The translations under genes and the position numbers were made by a program. Below the pieces are notes generated by a model. It did no database searches, was not told where the DNA came from, and was given only the letters and a program-made list of their open reading frames with translations. Below, piece after piece: positions 32,986 through 40,896 of a stretch of 49,148 nt of DNA; position 1 is the first letter of the stretch; each line of letters begins with the position of its first letter. Origin of the DNA: a virus; the IMG/VR virus record IMGVR_UViG_3300028800_000139, positions 1-49,148 of that record, one strand, 5' to 3'.

Positions 32986-33965
32986 CGCCGAAGAAGCTGA
33001 TCCCCGTCATCAACTACTCCGAGTTCAACACGCTCTCGCAGTGCGAGGAGAAGTGGCGGCGCTCGTACGTCAACCTGGAGGAAGAGACGGGCACCAAAGA
33101 CGCCATGCACCTCGGCACCCTGCTGCACCTCGCACTCGGGCGCTGGCAGAACGGCGAGGGCGCTACTCTGCCGGAGGTATGGACGGACGACATCAACACA
33201 GGCGGCAAGCCGGGGGAGATCAAGACCCTGCGACTAGCCGAGTTCAACCCGGAGATCGTGGAGCGGTGCGAGTGGCTGCTGGAGCGGTACGTGCAGCACT
33301 ACGGCTCGGCCCCGCCTTCCTCTTGGAACGTCATTACTTCGGAAGAGTGGCTCACGAGGGACTTCGGGAGCGGCACCGGTAAGTGGACGCTCGTGGGCCG
33401 CACCGACGGTGCGGTCATGATCGACGGCCAACTCTGGTTGCTTGAGCGCAAGAGCTACGGGAGCAAGGGACGCCTCGACTACGTGGGCGTCGACCCGCAA
33501 CTCGCTGCGTACTGCCTGCTCTACGAGGCGAAGCACGGCGTGCGTCCGTTCGGCATCATCTACGACGGCATCTACACGTACCAGTGGGCGCTCAAGAAGC
33601 CGACGCAGAAGCAGGTCATCGAGGAGTCGCTGTCGCAGGCCGACTCCCCGCTGCACAACCTCACCGGCAAGCAGCGCACCGAGTGGGCACGACAGTACGT
33701 TGAACGCCACCCTGGCGTGCAGACCCGGGAACCGTACGAGTCCTTCGACCGGCGTGAGATCGAGTTGGGCGACGGCCACCTCGCTGCGGCCAAGGCGTAT
33801 CTCGCTGGAGCGATCCGCCGTCGGCGTGTGATCCAGCGCCGACCGTCGGACGCCATCCCCAACGTCGGTCGTGACTGCTCGTGGTGCGGGCACAAGCGTG
33901 CGTGCTGGTCCGACCTCGGCGGCGTCGAGGAAGAGTCGATCTACTACGACGACTCGGAGGACTGA
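32982..33965 (+). CDS. PD-(D/E)XK nuclease with Fe-S cluster, Cas4/AddB-like, 327 aa
   Basis: Nuclease core: H49, D142 (GRTDGAV) and E155-x-K157 (LLERKS) followed by QLAAY, the RecB/Cas4 motif order. C21 near the N-terminus and C299, C302 and C308 (CSWCGHKRAC) near the C-terminus are spaced as the four ligands of a [4Fe-4S] cluster that clamps the domain in Cas4 and AddB. It probably resects DNA ends to give single strands for the Sak4-like annealing or recombination protein two genes downstream. No CRISPR genes are present. Confidence 0.85.
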   Translation: MTPKKLIPVINYSEFNTLSQCEEKWRRSYVNLEEETGTKDAMHLGTLLHLALGRWQNGEGATLPEVWTDDINTGGKPGEIKTLRLAEFNPEIVERCEWLLERYVQHYGSAPPSSWNVITSEEWLTRDFGSGTGKWTLVGRTDGAVMIDGQLWLLERKSYGSKGRLDYVGVDPQLAAYCLLYEAKHGVRPFGIIYDGIYTYQWALKKPTQKQVIEESLSQADSPLHNLTGKQRTEWARQYVERHPGVQTREPYESFDRREIELGDGHLAAAKAYLAGAIRRRRVIQRRPSDAIPNVGRDCSWCGHKRACWSDLGGVEEESIYYDDSED

Positions 33966-34576
33966 TGTCCTGGGACGAGAACGCACTGTGCCGCAACGAC
34001 CCGCACCCCGAGCGGTGGTTCAACTACACCAAGAAGGAGACGACACTCTCATCCGGCAAGGCCGTCGGTGGCATCCTCGACCTGCAAGACATCTGCGCAC
34101 TGTGCCCGGTACGCCAGGGGTGCGGGGAAGCTGCGCTCGCTGAGGAGTCCAAGGGCGACAGCGTGACGGGGCGCTACGGCTTCCGTGCGTACATGACGCC
34201 GGAGCAGCGGGCTGCGATCGTGCGCCTCGGTGGACTGCGTGGGCGTGACCCGATGAAGGTCGTGATGGGGCTCGGCAAGAAGACCAAGGTGCGGGGCGAG
34301 GTGGTCACCGAGACGGTGCCGCCGATCCCCGAGCAGGGCATCGAGTGGAACCGTGCGCACACTGCGCTCGCTCGCAAGCTGACTCGACGCCTGCGTGACA
34401 CCGTGCGCCCCGGCCGGAATATCCCCGGCGACAAGACGTTGTGCAAGTTCCTCGGCTGCTCGCCTGAGCGACTGCACGTTGTGCTCGACTCGCTCTTGCA
34501 GTCAGGTACATTGCTGGAGCACGAACCAGGCAAGTACGTGCTGACAACCAACCAACGGTCCAAGGAGATCCTATGA
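33965..34576 (+). CDS. WhiB-like Fe-S regulator fused to a C-terminal HTH-like domain, 203 aa
   Basis: C9, C44, C47 and C53 (C-x34-C-x2-C-x5-C) are the four [4Fe-4S] ligands of WhiB proteins. GRYGFRAYMTPEQRAAI (about 69-85) takes the place of the usual Gly/Trp turn. Typical WhiB proteins are 80-120 residues; here residues about 115-203 add a basic helical part and a winged-HTH-like end (DKTLCKFLGCSPERLHVVLDSLLQSGTLL). WhiB proteins bind the primary sigma factor, so this may redirect host RNA polymerase. The start ATG shares its A with the previous stop. Confidence 0.85.
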   Translation: MSWDENALCRNDPHPERWFNYTKKETTLSSGKAVGGILDLQDICALCPVRQGCGEAALAEESKGDSVTGRYGFRAYMTPEQRAAIVRLGGLRGRDPMKVVMGLGKKTKVRGEVVTETVPPIPEQGIEWNRAHTALARKLTRRLRDTVRPGRNIPGDKTLCKFLGCSPERLHVVLDSLLQSGTLLEHEPGKYVLTTNQRSKEIL

Positions 34577-35415
34577 CCCGCACACTTCGGCAGCAGCCGA
34601 AACCAATCACAGCTACAGGCATGCCCCCGCATCGGGCGTGTTACTACGGAGACGGTGGTGTCGGCAAGACGACGCTGCTGCTCTCGTACCCGTCACCCCT
34701 CGTCATCGACACCGACGGCGGACTTGAGGGTGACGCCCTCGGTTCCATCGGCGGCAAGGCCGAGGAGTGGGCACCGGAGAAATGGTCCGACCTCGCTGAC
34801 TTGTACTTCTGGCTCAAGACAGAGGTGAAGCGCAAGGGGTATCAGACCATCGGCATCGACAGCATCGACCAGCTTGCACGGCTGCTCCGCTACGAGGCCA
34901 CCGACATGCCGAACAAGAGCCGGTCCGAGAACCAGTGGCAGGAAGAGTTGACCACCTCGGACCAGCAGGACTACGGCAAGGTGTCCGACGCCATCGACCG
35001 GTTCCTCTCCAACCTGCGCATCCTCTCCCGTGAGTCAGGCGTCCACGTCGTGCTCACGAGTGCGGTGCGCTTGCCCGACAAAGAGAAGGGCCGGTTCAAG
35101 CGGACGTTCGACGTGCAGCCTGCCGTGGAGGGCACCATCAAGTATTGGTGCAACATCTACGGCGAGTTGGTGTTAGTCGAGACGAACGACGGCGGCAAGA
35201 AGAACGCCAAGAACGAGCCCATCATGGTGGAGCACCGCATCCTCTGGACTCGTGCGAGCGACCCCGCTCGTGTGGGCAAGACACGCTTCGGGGCGCTCCG
35301 CCCTGGCGTCACCGATCCGACTTTCGCACTCATGCGGAAGAAGATCGAAGCATCCGTTGTTGCACCCGCAGCAACGACAACGAAGACCGCTGCGGCGGGG
35401 AAGGCAGGTAAGTAA
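34573..35415 (+). CDS. RecA-fold ATPase, Sak4-like recombinase, 280 aa
   Basis: GDGGVGKTT (residues 26-34) is a textbook Walker A, followed by LVIDTDGG. A Walker B-like IGIDSIDQL lies near residue 95, and LTSAVRLPD further on is typical of phage AAA_24/Sak4 proteins that promote single-strand annealing or strand exchange. An Ala/Lys/Thr-rich tail ends the protein. The next gene encodes its likely single-strand-binding partner, and the upstream nuclease would supply ends. Confidence 0.8.
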   Translation: MTRTLRQQPKPITATGMPPHRACYYGDGGVGKTTLLLSYPSPLVIDTDGGLEGDALGSIGGKAEEWAPEKWSDLADLYFWLKTEVKRKGYQTIGIDSIDQLARLLRYEATDMPNKSRSENQWQEELTTSDQQDYGKVSDAIDRFLSNLRILSRESGVHVVLTSAVRLPDKEKGRFKRTFDVQPAVEGTIKYWCNIYGELVLVETNDGGKKNAKNEPIMVEHRILWTRASDPARVGKTRFGALRPGVTDPTFALMRKKIEASVVAPAATTTKTAAAGKAGK

Positions 35416-35966
35416 TGCCCCGTAAGACGAAGGCTCAACTCGCTGCGGAAGCGGAGGCGGAAGCACTTGCCGCAGCCGAAGCGGGTGACTCCCCCGAGGA
35501 GTTGGACGCACTGCTCCAAGCTGGCTACGAAGCCGGTGAGGACGAAGACAACTGGGACTTGGACGAGGACGACCTCGCAGCCCTCGACGCCGCCGAGGAA
35601 GCGGGTGACTACGACGCCTTCAAGGCGGACGTGACGATCCTCTGCACCAAGGTGGAGAAGTTGTCGGGCAAGGACTCCGGCGACCCGTACCTCAAGCTGA
35701 CGTGGGTCGTGCAGGACGGCCCGCACGAGAAGGCCCACATCTGGGACCTCATCATGCTCCGTGGCAAGGGGCTCGGCTTCGCCAAGAAGAAGCTGAACCA
35801 ACTCGGCCTCTCGGTGCAGGGTCTGAGCCGCAAGTCCTTGGAGGGACTGCTCGTCACGGCGAAGACCAAGGTCCAGAAGGGCAAGGACGACTACGACGAC
35901 AAGACGGTGATCCAGAAGTACACCGGCATCGTCGGAGCGGTCACGGCAGAAGACCTGCCGGAATAG
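35415..35966 (+). CDS. DUF669-like single-strand DNA-binding partner, 183 aa
   Basis: Residues 1-65 are a highly acidic Ala/Glu/Asp-rich tract. The rest resembles the small beta-barrel proteins (DUF669 type) that accompany Sak4 recombinases: KADVTILCTKVEKLSGKDSG, YLKLTWVVQDGP, then VQGLSRKSLEGLLVTAKTKV. Here the acidic tail is N-terminal rather than C-terminal as in ordinary SSB. The start is coupled by TAATG to the ATPase. Family assignment is moderate. Confidence 0.6.
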   Translation: MPRKTKAQLAAEAEAEALAAAEAGDSPEELDALLQAGYEAGEDEDNWDLDEDDLAALDAAEEAGDYDAFKADVTILCTKVEKLSGKDSGDPYLKLTWVVQDGPHEKAHIWDLIMLRGKGLGFAKKKLNQLGLSVQGLSRKSLEGLLVTAKTKVQKGKDDYDDKTVIQKYTGIVGAVTAEDLPE

Positions 35967-35985
35967 CGGCCCCGCCGCCACGCAC

Positions 35986-36018
35986 GGCCGGGTGGGTACT
36001 CCTCCTCCCCACCCGGCC
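35986..36018 (+). terminator. Perfect 11-bp GC-rich hairpin
   Basis: GGCCGGGTGGG (35986-35996) pairs with CCCACCCGGCC (36008-36018) around an 11-nt C/T-rich loop. There is no T-tract. It stands at the only sizeable gap in the replication operon and could attenuate transcription before the prim-pol and polymerase genes. Confidence 0.55.
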
Positions 36019-36021
36019 CTG

Positions 36022-36070
36022 CGCAGTGTGCAGTCGAGTGTTCCCTTCCGTCCACTCGCTGCGCACTGCG
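36022..36070 (+). promoter_or_regulatory. Long imperfect stem-loop ending at the prim-pol ribosome site
   Basis: CGCAGTGTGCAGTCGAGTG (36022-36040) is nearly complementary to CACTCGCTGCGCACTGCG (36053-36070). The stem ends at the first G of GGAGG (36070-36074), so folding could influence ribosome access to the prim-pol start. Confidence 0.55.
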
Positions 36071-36082
36071 GAGGTGACGTGC

Positions 36083-36823
36083 ATGACGATCTTCGTAGCA
36101 CTCAACGGACCCAACGACGACGGCAAGAAGCCGAAGGCACCCGCCAACAACGGGTGGCAGTCGCCTGGGCACAAGGGCATCAACCCCAAGACGTTCAAGG
36201 GCTGGTACGGACTGCGCTGTGACGGGCTCATCGTCATCGACTGCGACAGCGAAGAGGCGTTCAACCACTGGATGGACATTGCCCACCCGGAGGCCAGAGA
36301 CGACGCCGACTTCGCAGACACCTGGATACGCAAGACGCCTCGTGGCTACCACGTCATATACCGGTGGCATGACCCGCTCGGTGAGTTGGACCACCTCAAG
36401 GGACCGCACGCTGGTGTGCTGCCCGGTGTCGACATCAGGCAGGGTGCGTCGTCGCAGATCGTGTACGCAGCGCCGGGGCTCCGGCCTGGGTATGAAACCC
36501 TCACGGGGTCACCCTCAACGGTGCAGGATTTTCACCCGCCGTGGGCCAAGGACTTCGTGGTCGGGAAACGTGCCATCGAGGGCGACACCTGGGACGAGAT
36601 GCCCGAGGGGGTCGGAAATACGACCCTCGCCGCCATCGCCGGGACGATGCGCAAGCAGGGAATGGGGCCGACGGCAATGGTGCGGTGCCTCTCCGCCATC
36701 AACAAGATCACGATGACGCTCGACCCCATGCCCCGGGACCAGATCATCGCCATCGCCCGCTCGGTCAGCCGCTACGAGGTGGACCCCATGATTGACGAGA
36801 TCACCGTCTATGGCTTCGACTGA
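36083..36823 (+). CDS. Bifunctional primase/polymerase (prim-pol), 246 aa
   Basis: Prim-pol fold with D53 and D55 in VIDCDS, H90 in PRGYHVIYRW and D117 in GVDIRQGASSQIVYAAPG, the metal- and nucleotide-binding set of the family. Residues about 185-240 form a helical C-terminal domain. It makes primers and perhaps short extensions for the family A polymerase that follows. There is no helicase domain in the protein; the RepA-like helicase at 539 is the likely partner. GGAGG lies 8 nt before the ATG. Overlaps the polymerase start by 14 nt. Confidence 0.85.
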   Translation: MTIFVALNGPNDDGKKPKAPANNGWQSPGHKGINPKTFKGWYGLRCDGLIVIDCDSEEAFNHWMDIAHPEARDDADFADTWIRKTPRGYHVIYRWHDPLGELDHLKGPHAGVLPGVDIRQGASSQIVYAAPGLRPGYETLTGSPSTVQDFHPPWAKDFVVGKRAIEGDTWDEMPEGVGNTTLAAIAGTMRKQGMGPTAMVRCLSAINKITMTLDPMPRDQIIAIARSVSRYEVDPMIDEITVYGFD

Positions 36824-38834
36824 CCCCCTCCTCACCGACCCTGGCGAGATCGTGGCCCTGGCCGAGTACATCGAGAGCGTCGGCCCCGACGGCTACGTGG
36901 CCTGGGACACCGAGTCCGGGGCCACCGAGGAGATGCGGGCCATCTTCCCCAAGGCCGAGCTACACCCCTACGTGAGCGCCTACTGCACCGGTCTGAGCCT
37001 CTGCGTGGTCGAGCGGCCCGGGATGGACCCGGCCGACCTGGAGGGCGTCTACGTGCCCGTGGGGCACCCGGGGAGCAACGCCCCCACGAGGGCCGTGAGG
37101 CGGCTCCTGAGGGCGCTGAACCGCACCGATGCCACCCAGGTCACCCACCACTGCCTCCACGACTGGCCGATCCTGGCGGGCCTGGGGCTGGGCTACCGCC
37201 CCCCGGACGGCCGGAGGGGTCGCCGCCGACCCCACATCGACACCCAGGTGGTCGCCTGGCACCAGGACGAGAACCGTGTGAAGGGGCTCAAGCCGCTCGG
37301 GGAGATGTACCTGGACGAAGACGCCGCCGCCGAGAAGGAGGCGCTGGACGCCATCAGGAAGGCACCCTACGGGCTCGCTGACGCCCGGCGGGTGGTGGTG
37401 GCTGCCTACCCCGAGCTAGGGGCGCTGCTCAAGAACGGGAAGCGGTCGATTGCCCGCCCTGGCGATGAGGGCGAGCGGCTGGCCCGGCAACTCGCCAGGG
37501 GTCGTAGCTGGGGCCAGATCACCGCCCGGGAGATGGCCGAGTACGCAGCCCGGGACGCCACGCTGACCGCCGAGTTGGCGGAGTTCCTGCTGCAAGCGCA
37601 CCCCGTCGCCACGGTGCTCAGCAAGGGGCAGAAGCGGGAGCACGACTACCAGGGTGTGTTGTACCGGCTCACCGAGCGAGGTGTGTCGGTGAAGCTGGAC
37701 GAGTTGGACTCCGCCGCTGCGGAGTACGCCCGGCGTGCCGAGGTGGTGCGCATCGGGTTGGAGGAGGAGTTCGGCATCGAGAACCCCGCCTCGCCCGACC
37801 AGTGCAAGGCGTTGCTGTATGGCAAGCTGGGGCTGCCCATAATGGGCCGCTCAAAGAAGACCGGCTCCCCCTCAGCCGACAAGAACGCCCTGGAGATGTT
37901 GCAGGGCCACCCTGTCGCTGCTCGTGTGTTGGAGTATCGGAAGTGGAAGCACGCAGAGGGTCAAGCGACAACGTACGGGAACCACGCTCGGTACTCGACC
38001 GACGGTCGGATACACGGGCACTTCTCATCCACGCAGACGGTCACTGGGCGCTTGTCTGCGTCTGGACCGAACGTGATGAACGTGCCGAGGGACGACTCAC
38101 TCCCCGAGATCAGGCGTGCCTTCTATACGGCGAAGCCCGGGTTCAAGAGATACGGCTTCGACATCAACAGCGCCGAGTTGTGGGTCACCGCTTCCGTCAC
38201 GCAAGACCCGCTGCTGACTGAGACGTTGATGTCCGGTGCCAACCTGCACGCCACCACGATGGTGCAGGTGTTCGGCGGGGAGATGGACAAGACCCGCCGG
38301 GAGTACACGCTCAGCAAGAACGTGAACTTCGGCATCGAGTACGGAGCCGGGCTCGACCAGATCACCGTGTTCGCTGCGAAGGCGGGCTACTCCCCGAGGG
38401 AGGCCCGGCGTGTCGCCAAGAAGATGCGTGACGGCCACAAAGAGGCGTACGCCGTGCAGCACCGTATGGCTAAGTTCCTCGCCCAGCACGCTGAGAAGGT
38501 TGGCAAGATTCCGCTCTACGGGAACAACGACCGGTATCGGCACTTCTGGTCGCCGGGCAAGCGCATCCACGCCTACACGGCGCTGAACGCACTCGTGCAG
38601 GGTGGCGTTGCGGAGTTCGTGAAGGACACGATGCTGGCGCTCGACAACACCTGGGCACGCAACTACCTCGTGCTCCAAGTGCATGACGAGTTGGCGTTCG
38701 ACGCACCCGACGAACCGGGAATGGAAGCACGCCTCCACAAGTTGTTGACGAAGATCGCAGCAGACCTCAATCCGTTCCGGTACCCACTCGTGTGGAGTGC
38801 CAAGACCTGGGAGCAAGACCTTGACGCTGACTAA
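36810..38834 (+). CDS. Family A DNA polymerase with 3'-5' exonuclease, 674 aa
   Basis: Exonuclease domain: D33-x-E35 (AWDTESG), a middle motif near HHCLHDWP and a YAARDA third motif. Polymerase domain: motif A GFDINSAEL (D451), motif B ...YTLSKNVNFGIEYGAG (K503, F507, Y511) and motif C HDE (625-627). The residue four before the motif B lysine, usually Arg, is Tyr499; Arg496 and Arg497 lie nearby. It is the main replicative polymerase. A TTG 18 nt upstream is in frame, but the ATG at 36810 is a likelier start. Confidence 0.92.
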   Translation: MASTDPLLTDPGEIVALAEYIESVGPDGYVAWDTESGATEEMRAIFPKAELHPYVSAYCTGLSLCVVERPGMDPADLEGVYVPVGHPGSNAPTRAVRRLLRALNRTDATQVTHHCLHDWPILAGLGLGYRPPDGRRGRRRPHIDTQVVAWHQDENRVKGLKPLGEMYLDEDAAAEKEALDAIRKAPYGLADARRVVVAAYPELGALLKNGKRSIARPGDEGERLARQLARGRSWGQITAREMAEYAARDATLTAELAEFLLQAHPVATVLSKGQKREHDYQGVLYRLTERGVSVKLDELDSAAAEYARRAEVVRIGLEEEFGIENPASPDQCKALLYGKLGLPIMGRSKKTGSPSADKNALEMLQGHPVAARVLEYRKWKHAEGQATTYGNHARYSTDGRIHGHFSSTQTVTGRLSASGPNVMNVPRDDSLPEIRRAFYTAKPGFKRYGFDINSAELWVTASVTQDPLLTETLMSGANLHATTMVQVFGGEMDKTRREYTLSKNVNFGIEYGAGLDQITVFAAKAGYSPREARRVAKKMRDGHKEAYAVQHRMAKFLAQHAEKVGKIPLYGNNDRYRHFWSPGKRIHAYTALNALVQGGVAEFVKDTMLALDNTWARNYLVLQVHDELAFDAPDEPGMEARLHKLLTKIAADLNPFRYPLVWSAKTWEQDLDAD

Positions 38835-39045
38835 GTTGATCGAGAACCTGACCGAGTGTGGCACCACACTCACCGAGTGCGGGAGCCATCCCGTGCTCGA
38901 CCTCGGGCAGAAGCAGATGATTGCCGAAGCCGAGGTGCGGGTGGCGCAGACCGTGCGGGAGTTGACGATGTTCGACGCCGAGCACGAGTACGTGGGCAAC
39001 AGCGACGACATCGCAGAGGCGGAGGAGAACGGATGGACGCACTGA
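38821..39045 (+). CDS. Hypothetical protein, 74 aa
   Basis: Not recognised. The TTG at 38821 has GGGAG seven bases upstream and overlaps the polymerase end by 14 nt; GTG 38797 and TTG 38836 are alternatives. Sequence is acidic and helical after a Cys-containing N-terminus (TECGTTLTECGSH). It ends overlapping the next gene by 13 nt. Confidence 0.55.
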   Translation: MTLTKLIENLTECGTTLTECGSHPVLDLGQKQMIAEAEVRVAQTVRELTMFDAEHEYVGNSDDIAEAEENGWTH

Positions 39046-39569
39046 CGCCCGACGAAGCCCTCGACGCTGCGGAGCGTTTCGCAGAGCAGGCAAAGATCCC
39101 GTTCACCGACTGGCAGAAGCGTGTGCTTGCTGCCGTGCTCGCAGGCGACCGGGAAGAGGTCGAGTACGCAGCGTGGTACGAGCCGCCGGTCCAGACGTGC
39201 ATCAACCTGACCGATGTCAACGGGCGGGGCATGTCGATGTCGGCGTTCGACCAGGCGCTGCGTGACGTGTACGCACCGGGCCTGCGTGATGCCATCAACA
39301 ACAGCCGCTCGTTCTTCGACATGATCGTGAAGGCCCCCGAGCGCAAGCGTGTGTGGTGGCAGCCGTGGACATGGCGTCGTGTGCAGCGGTGGTTGCCGAA
39401 GGGCATGCAGTACCACCCCAACTACGAGGGCCGTAAGTGCGTGTGGGACGTGAAGGTCGTGGAGAGCAAGCTGTGCCCGCCGGGTCAGGCGTTCCTGCTC
39501 AACACCGACGCCCTGGAATACGGCGACCCTGGCGACTGGATGGACGACGACTGGAGCGCAGCCGAGTGA
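39033..39569 (+). CDS. Miniature major-capsid-like protein, 178 aa
   Basis: Residues 1-65 are an unrelated helical, acidic region. Residues 72-92 (FDQALRDVYAPGLRDAINNSR) match residues 8-28 of the phage's own capsid protein at 13 of 21 positions, and YEGRKCVWDV (131-140) matches VSGRKCIWAV (41-50). CPPGQAFLLNTDALEYGDPG and the following WMDDDW (148-174) resemble the capsid C-terminal segment CPTQDIFVL...LDWTWDDDD. Between them lies a Trp/Arg-rich stretch. The bulk of the coat fold is missing. GAGGAG precedes the ATG. Role unknown: capsid-arm binder, assembly modulator or degenerate paralogue. Confidence 0.75.
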   Translation: MDALTPDEALDAAERFAEQAKIPFTDWQKRVLAAVLAGDREEVEYAAWYEPPVQTCINLTDVNGRGMSMSAFDQALRDVYAPGLRDAINNSRSFFDMIVKAPERKRVWWQPWTWRRVQRWLPKGMQYHPNYEGRKCVWDVKVVESKLCPPGQAFLLNTDALEYGDPGDWMDDDWSAAE

Positions 39570-39883
39570 CGCCGGTCGAGCAGTGGAAAAAGGACAACCC
39601 TGAGAAGGTTGCCGAGCTACTCGACGCCTGCGGTTGGCGCTGCTGCCTGTGCCGCAAGCGGTTCAGCCGCACCCGGCTGTGGGTACTCGACCACCGGCAC
39701 ATGGACGGGCTCGTGCGTGGCGTGCCGTGCTCGCCGTGCAACGAGAAGCTGGGCGTGCATCACGACGACGCAGGCTGGTTCGCCAGGGCTGCGGAATATC
39801 TCGACTCCCCTCCGGCGTTGGCTGTGATCGGAGAGCACTATGTGCCGGGCTCGCTCGGCGCTGCGAAGAAGGGACGGCCGTGA
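39566..39883 (+). CDS. Recombination endonuclease VII-like HNH nuclease, 105 aa
   Basis: Contains C26-x2-C29, DHRH (42-45), VRGVPCSPCN (50-59) and LG(V), the endonuclease VII pattern of T4 gp49: a structural zinc held by four Cys and a catalytic His/Asn ββα-metal site. It resolves branched DNA before packaging or cuts host DNA. The GTG start overlaps the upstream stop (GTGA), and the next gene starts the same way. Confidence 0.85.
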   Translation: MTPVEQWKKDNPEKVAELLDACGWRCCLCRKRFSRTRLWVLDHRHMDGLVRGVPCSPCNEKLGVHHDDAGWFARAAEYLDSPPALAVIGEHYVPGSLGAAKKGRP

Positions 39884-39975
39884 CCATTCTCGGCATGTCA
39901 GTACCAAGCTGGTTCTACTGCGCAGGCAGCGTCTGCTTCCTCGCCGGAACACTCATCAAGGAGTTTGCCAAGTGA
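39880..39975 (+). CDS. 31-residue single-span membrane microprotein
   Basis: VTILGMSVPSWFYCAGSVCF followed by LAGTLIKEFAK: one hydrophobic helix with a basic end. It starts at GTGA with the endonuclease stop and ends in GTGA with the next gene, so it is inserted seamlessly in the coupled chain. No known family. Confidence 0.55.
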   Translation: MTILGMSVPSWFYCAGSVCFLAGTLIKEFAK

Positions 39976-40496
39976 CCACCATCGAGTTCGACGGCGCAGA
40001 GCCGTACATCAGTGGCCCCATGACGGGCTACACCGACTTCAACTTCCCGATGTTCGACGCCTGCGAGCGTGACCTGCGTCTGCTTGGCTGCGGTGAGGTG
40101 TTCAGCCCGGCCAACCACGACCGCACCGTCATCAAGGAGGTGTGGGGCGACAACGCTCACCCCGAGGACTTCCCCGGCTACGCCGTGGGCGACGTGGGCG
40201 GCTACTTCGACGCCGTGACCAGCAAGGGCAAGTTCTCGCTGGAGACGATGTTCCAGTGGGACCTCGATGTCATCACCAACCACGCCACGCACCTCGTGAT
40301 GCTGCCCGGCTGGCAGGTGTCGACCGGCGCACGCTACGAGCGCACCGCCGCCGAGGCGCTGAGCAAGCCCATCGTGCTCGCCGTCAAGCAGACGGCCGAC
40401 GACGGCGTGCTGGCGCACACCAAGAGCGGGCTGTACTACGTGCTCGACCCCGAGCAGAAGCGCATGACCGAGTTCCTGCGAGGCTTCAATGCCTGA
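39972..40496 (+). CDS. DUF4406 / nucleoside deoxyribosyltransferase-like protein, 174 aa
   Basis: YISGPMTGYTDFNFPMFDACERDLRL opens a Rossmann-like fold seen in DUF4406 and nucleoside 2-deoxyribosyltransferase relatives, where the strand end binds a nucleotide. LVMLPGWQVSTGARYER is the second conserved stretch. It probably acts on modified or free nucleotides and sits next to a dGTP-diphosphohydrolase-like gene and a HAD phosphatase. GTG start coupled by GTGA. Confidence 0.75.
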   Translation: MTTIEFDGAEPYISGPMTGYTDFNFPMFDACERDLRLLGCGEVFSPANHDRTVIKEVWGDNAHPEDFPGYAVGDVGGYFDAVTSKGKFSLETMFQWDLDVITNHATHLVMLPGWQVSTGARYERTAAEALSKPIVLAVKQTADDGVLAHTKSGLYYVLDPEQKRMTEFLRGFNA

Positions 40497-40896
40497 CGGC
40501 CAAGAGACACGCATCGTTGACGCCGTGACCGGCGGGGCCAAGGGCTCCAAGCTGGCTGCGTTCCACCTGATCCCCTGGACGATCGTGCGTGAGGTGGCCG
40601 AGCACTTCGGCCGTGGCGCACGCAAGTACGAGGACCGAAACTGGGAGCGGGGCTACGCCTGGTCGCTCTCATTCGCTGCGCTCCACCGGCACCTGGAGGC
40701 GTTCTGGGCTCGTGACGACTTCGATCACGACCCGTCGCTCTACATCGAGGGGGAGCAGCACAACGCACGGCACATCGTGGCAGTCGTGTGGCACGCTCTC
40801 GTGCTCGCATGGTTCAGCCGGTACAAGGTAGGCACCGACGACCGACCGGCCCCGCCGACGCCCTACGACATCACCAACGTAGGTAAGCCGTCGTGA
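40489..40896 (+). CDS. dATP/dGTP diphosphohydrolase-like protein (N-terminal domain family), 135 aa
   Basis: The order KLAAFHLIPWTIVREVAEHFGRGARKYEDRNW, then ALHRHLEAFWARDDFDHD and EQHNARHIVAVVWHALVLAW, fits the phage dATP/dGTP diphosphohydrolase N-terminal family. That order is a GARKY-x3-NW motif, then a His/Glu helix, then a second helix with conserved His and Ala. These proteins adjust the deoxynucleotide pool. The start overlaps the previous gene by 8 nt. Confidence 0.7.
   Translation: MPDGQETRIVDAVTGGAKGSKLAAFHLIPWTIVREVAEHFGRGARKYEDRNWERGYAWSLSFAALHRHLEAFWARDDFDHDPSLYIEGEQHNARHIVAVVWHALVLAWFSRYKVGTDDRPAPPTPYDITNVGKPS

Noticed and set aside
32982-33965. Cas4-like gene as part of a CRISPR system
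   Set aside because: No cas1/cas2 and no repeat-spacer array in the window; the gene is embedded in a recombination operon with a Sak4-like ATPase.
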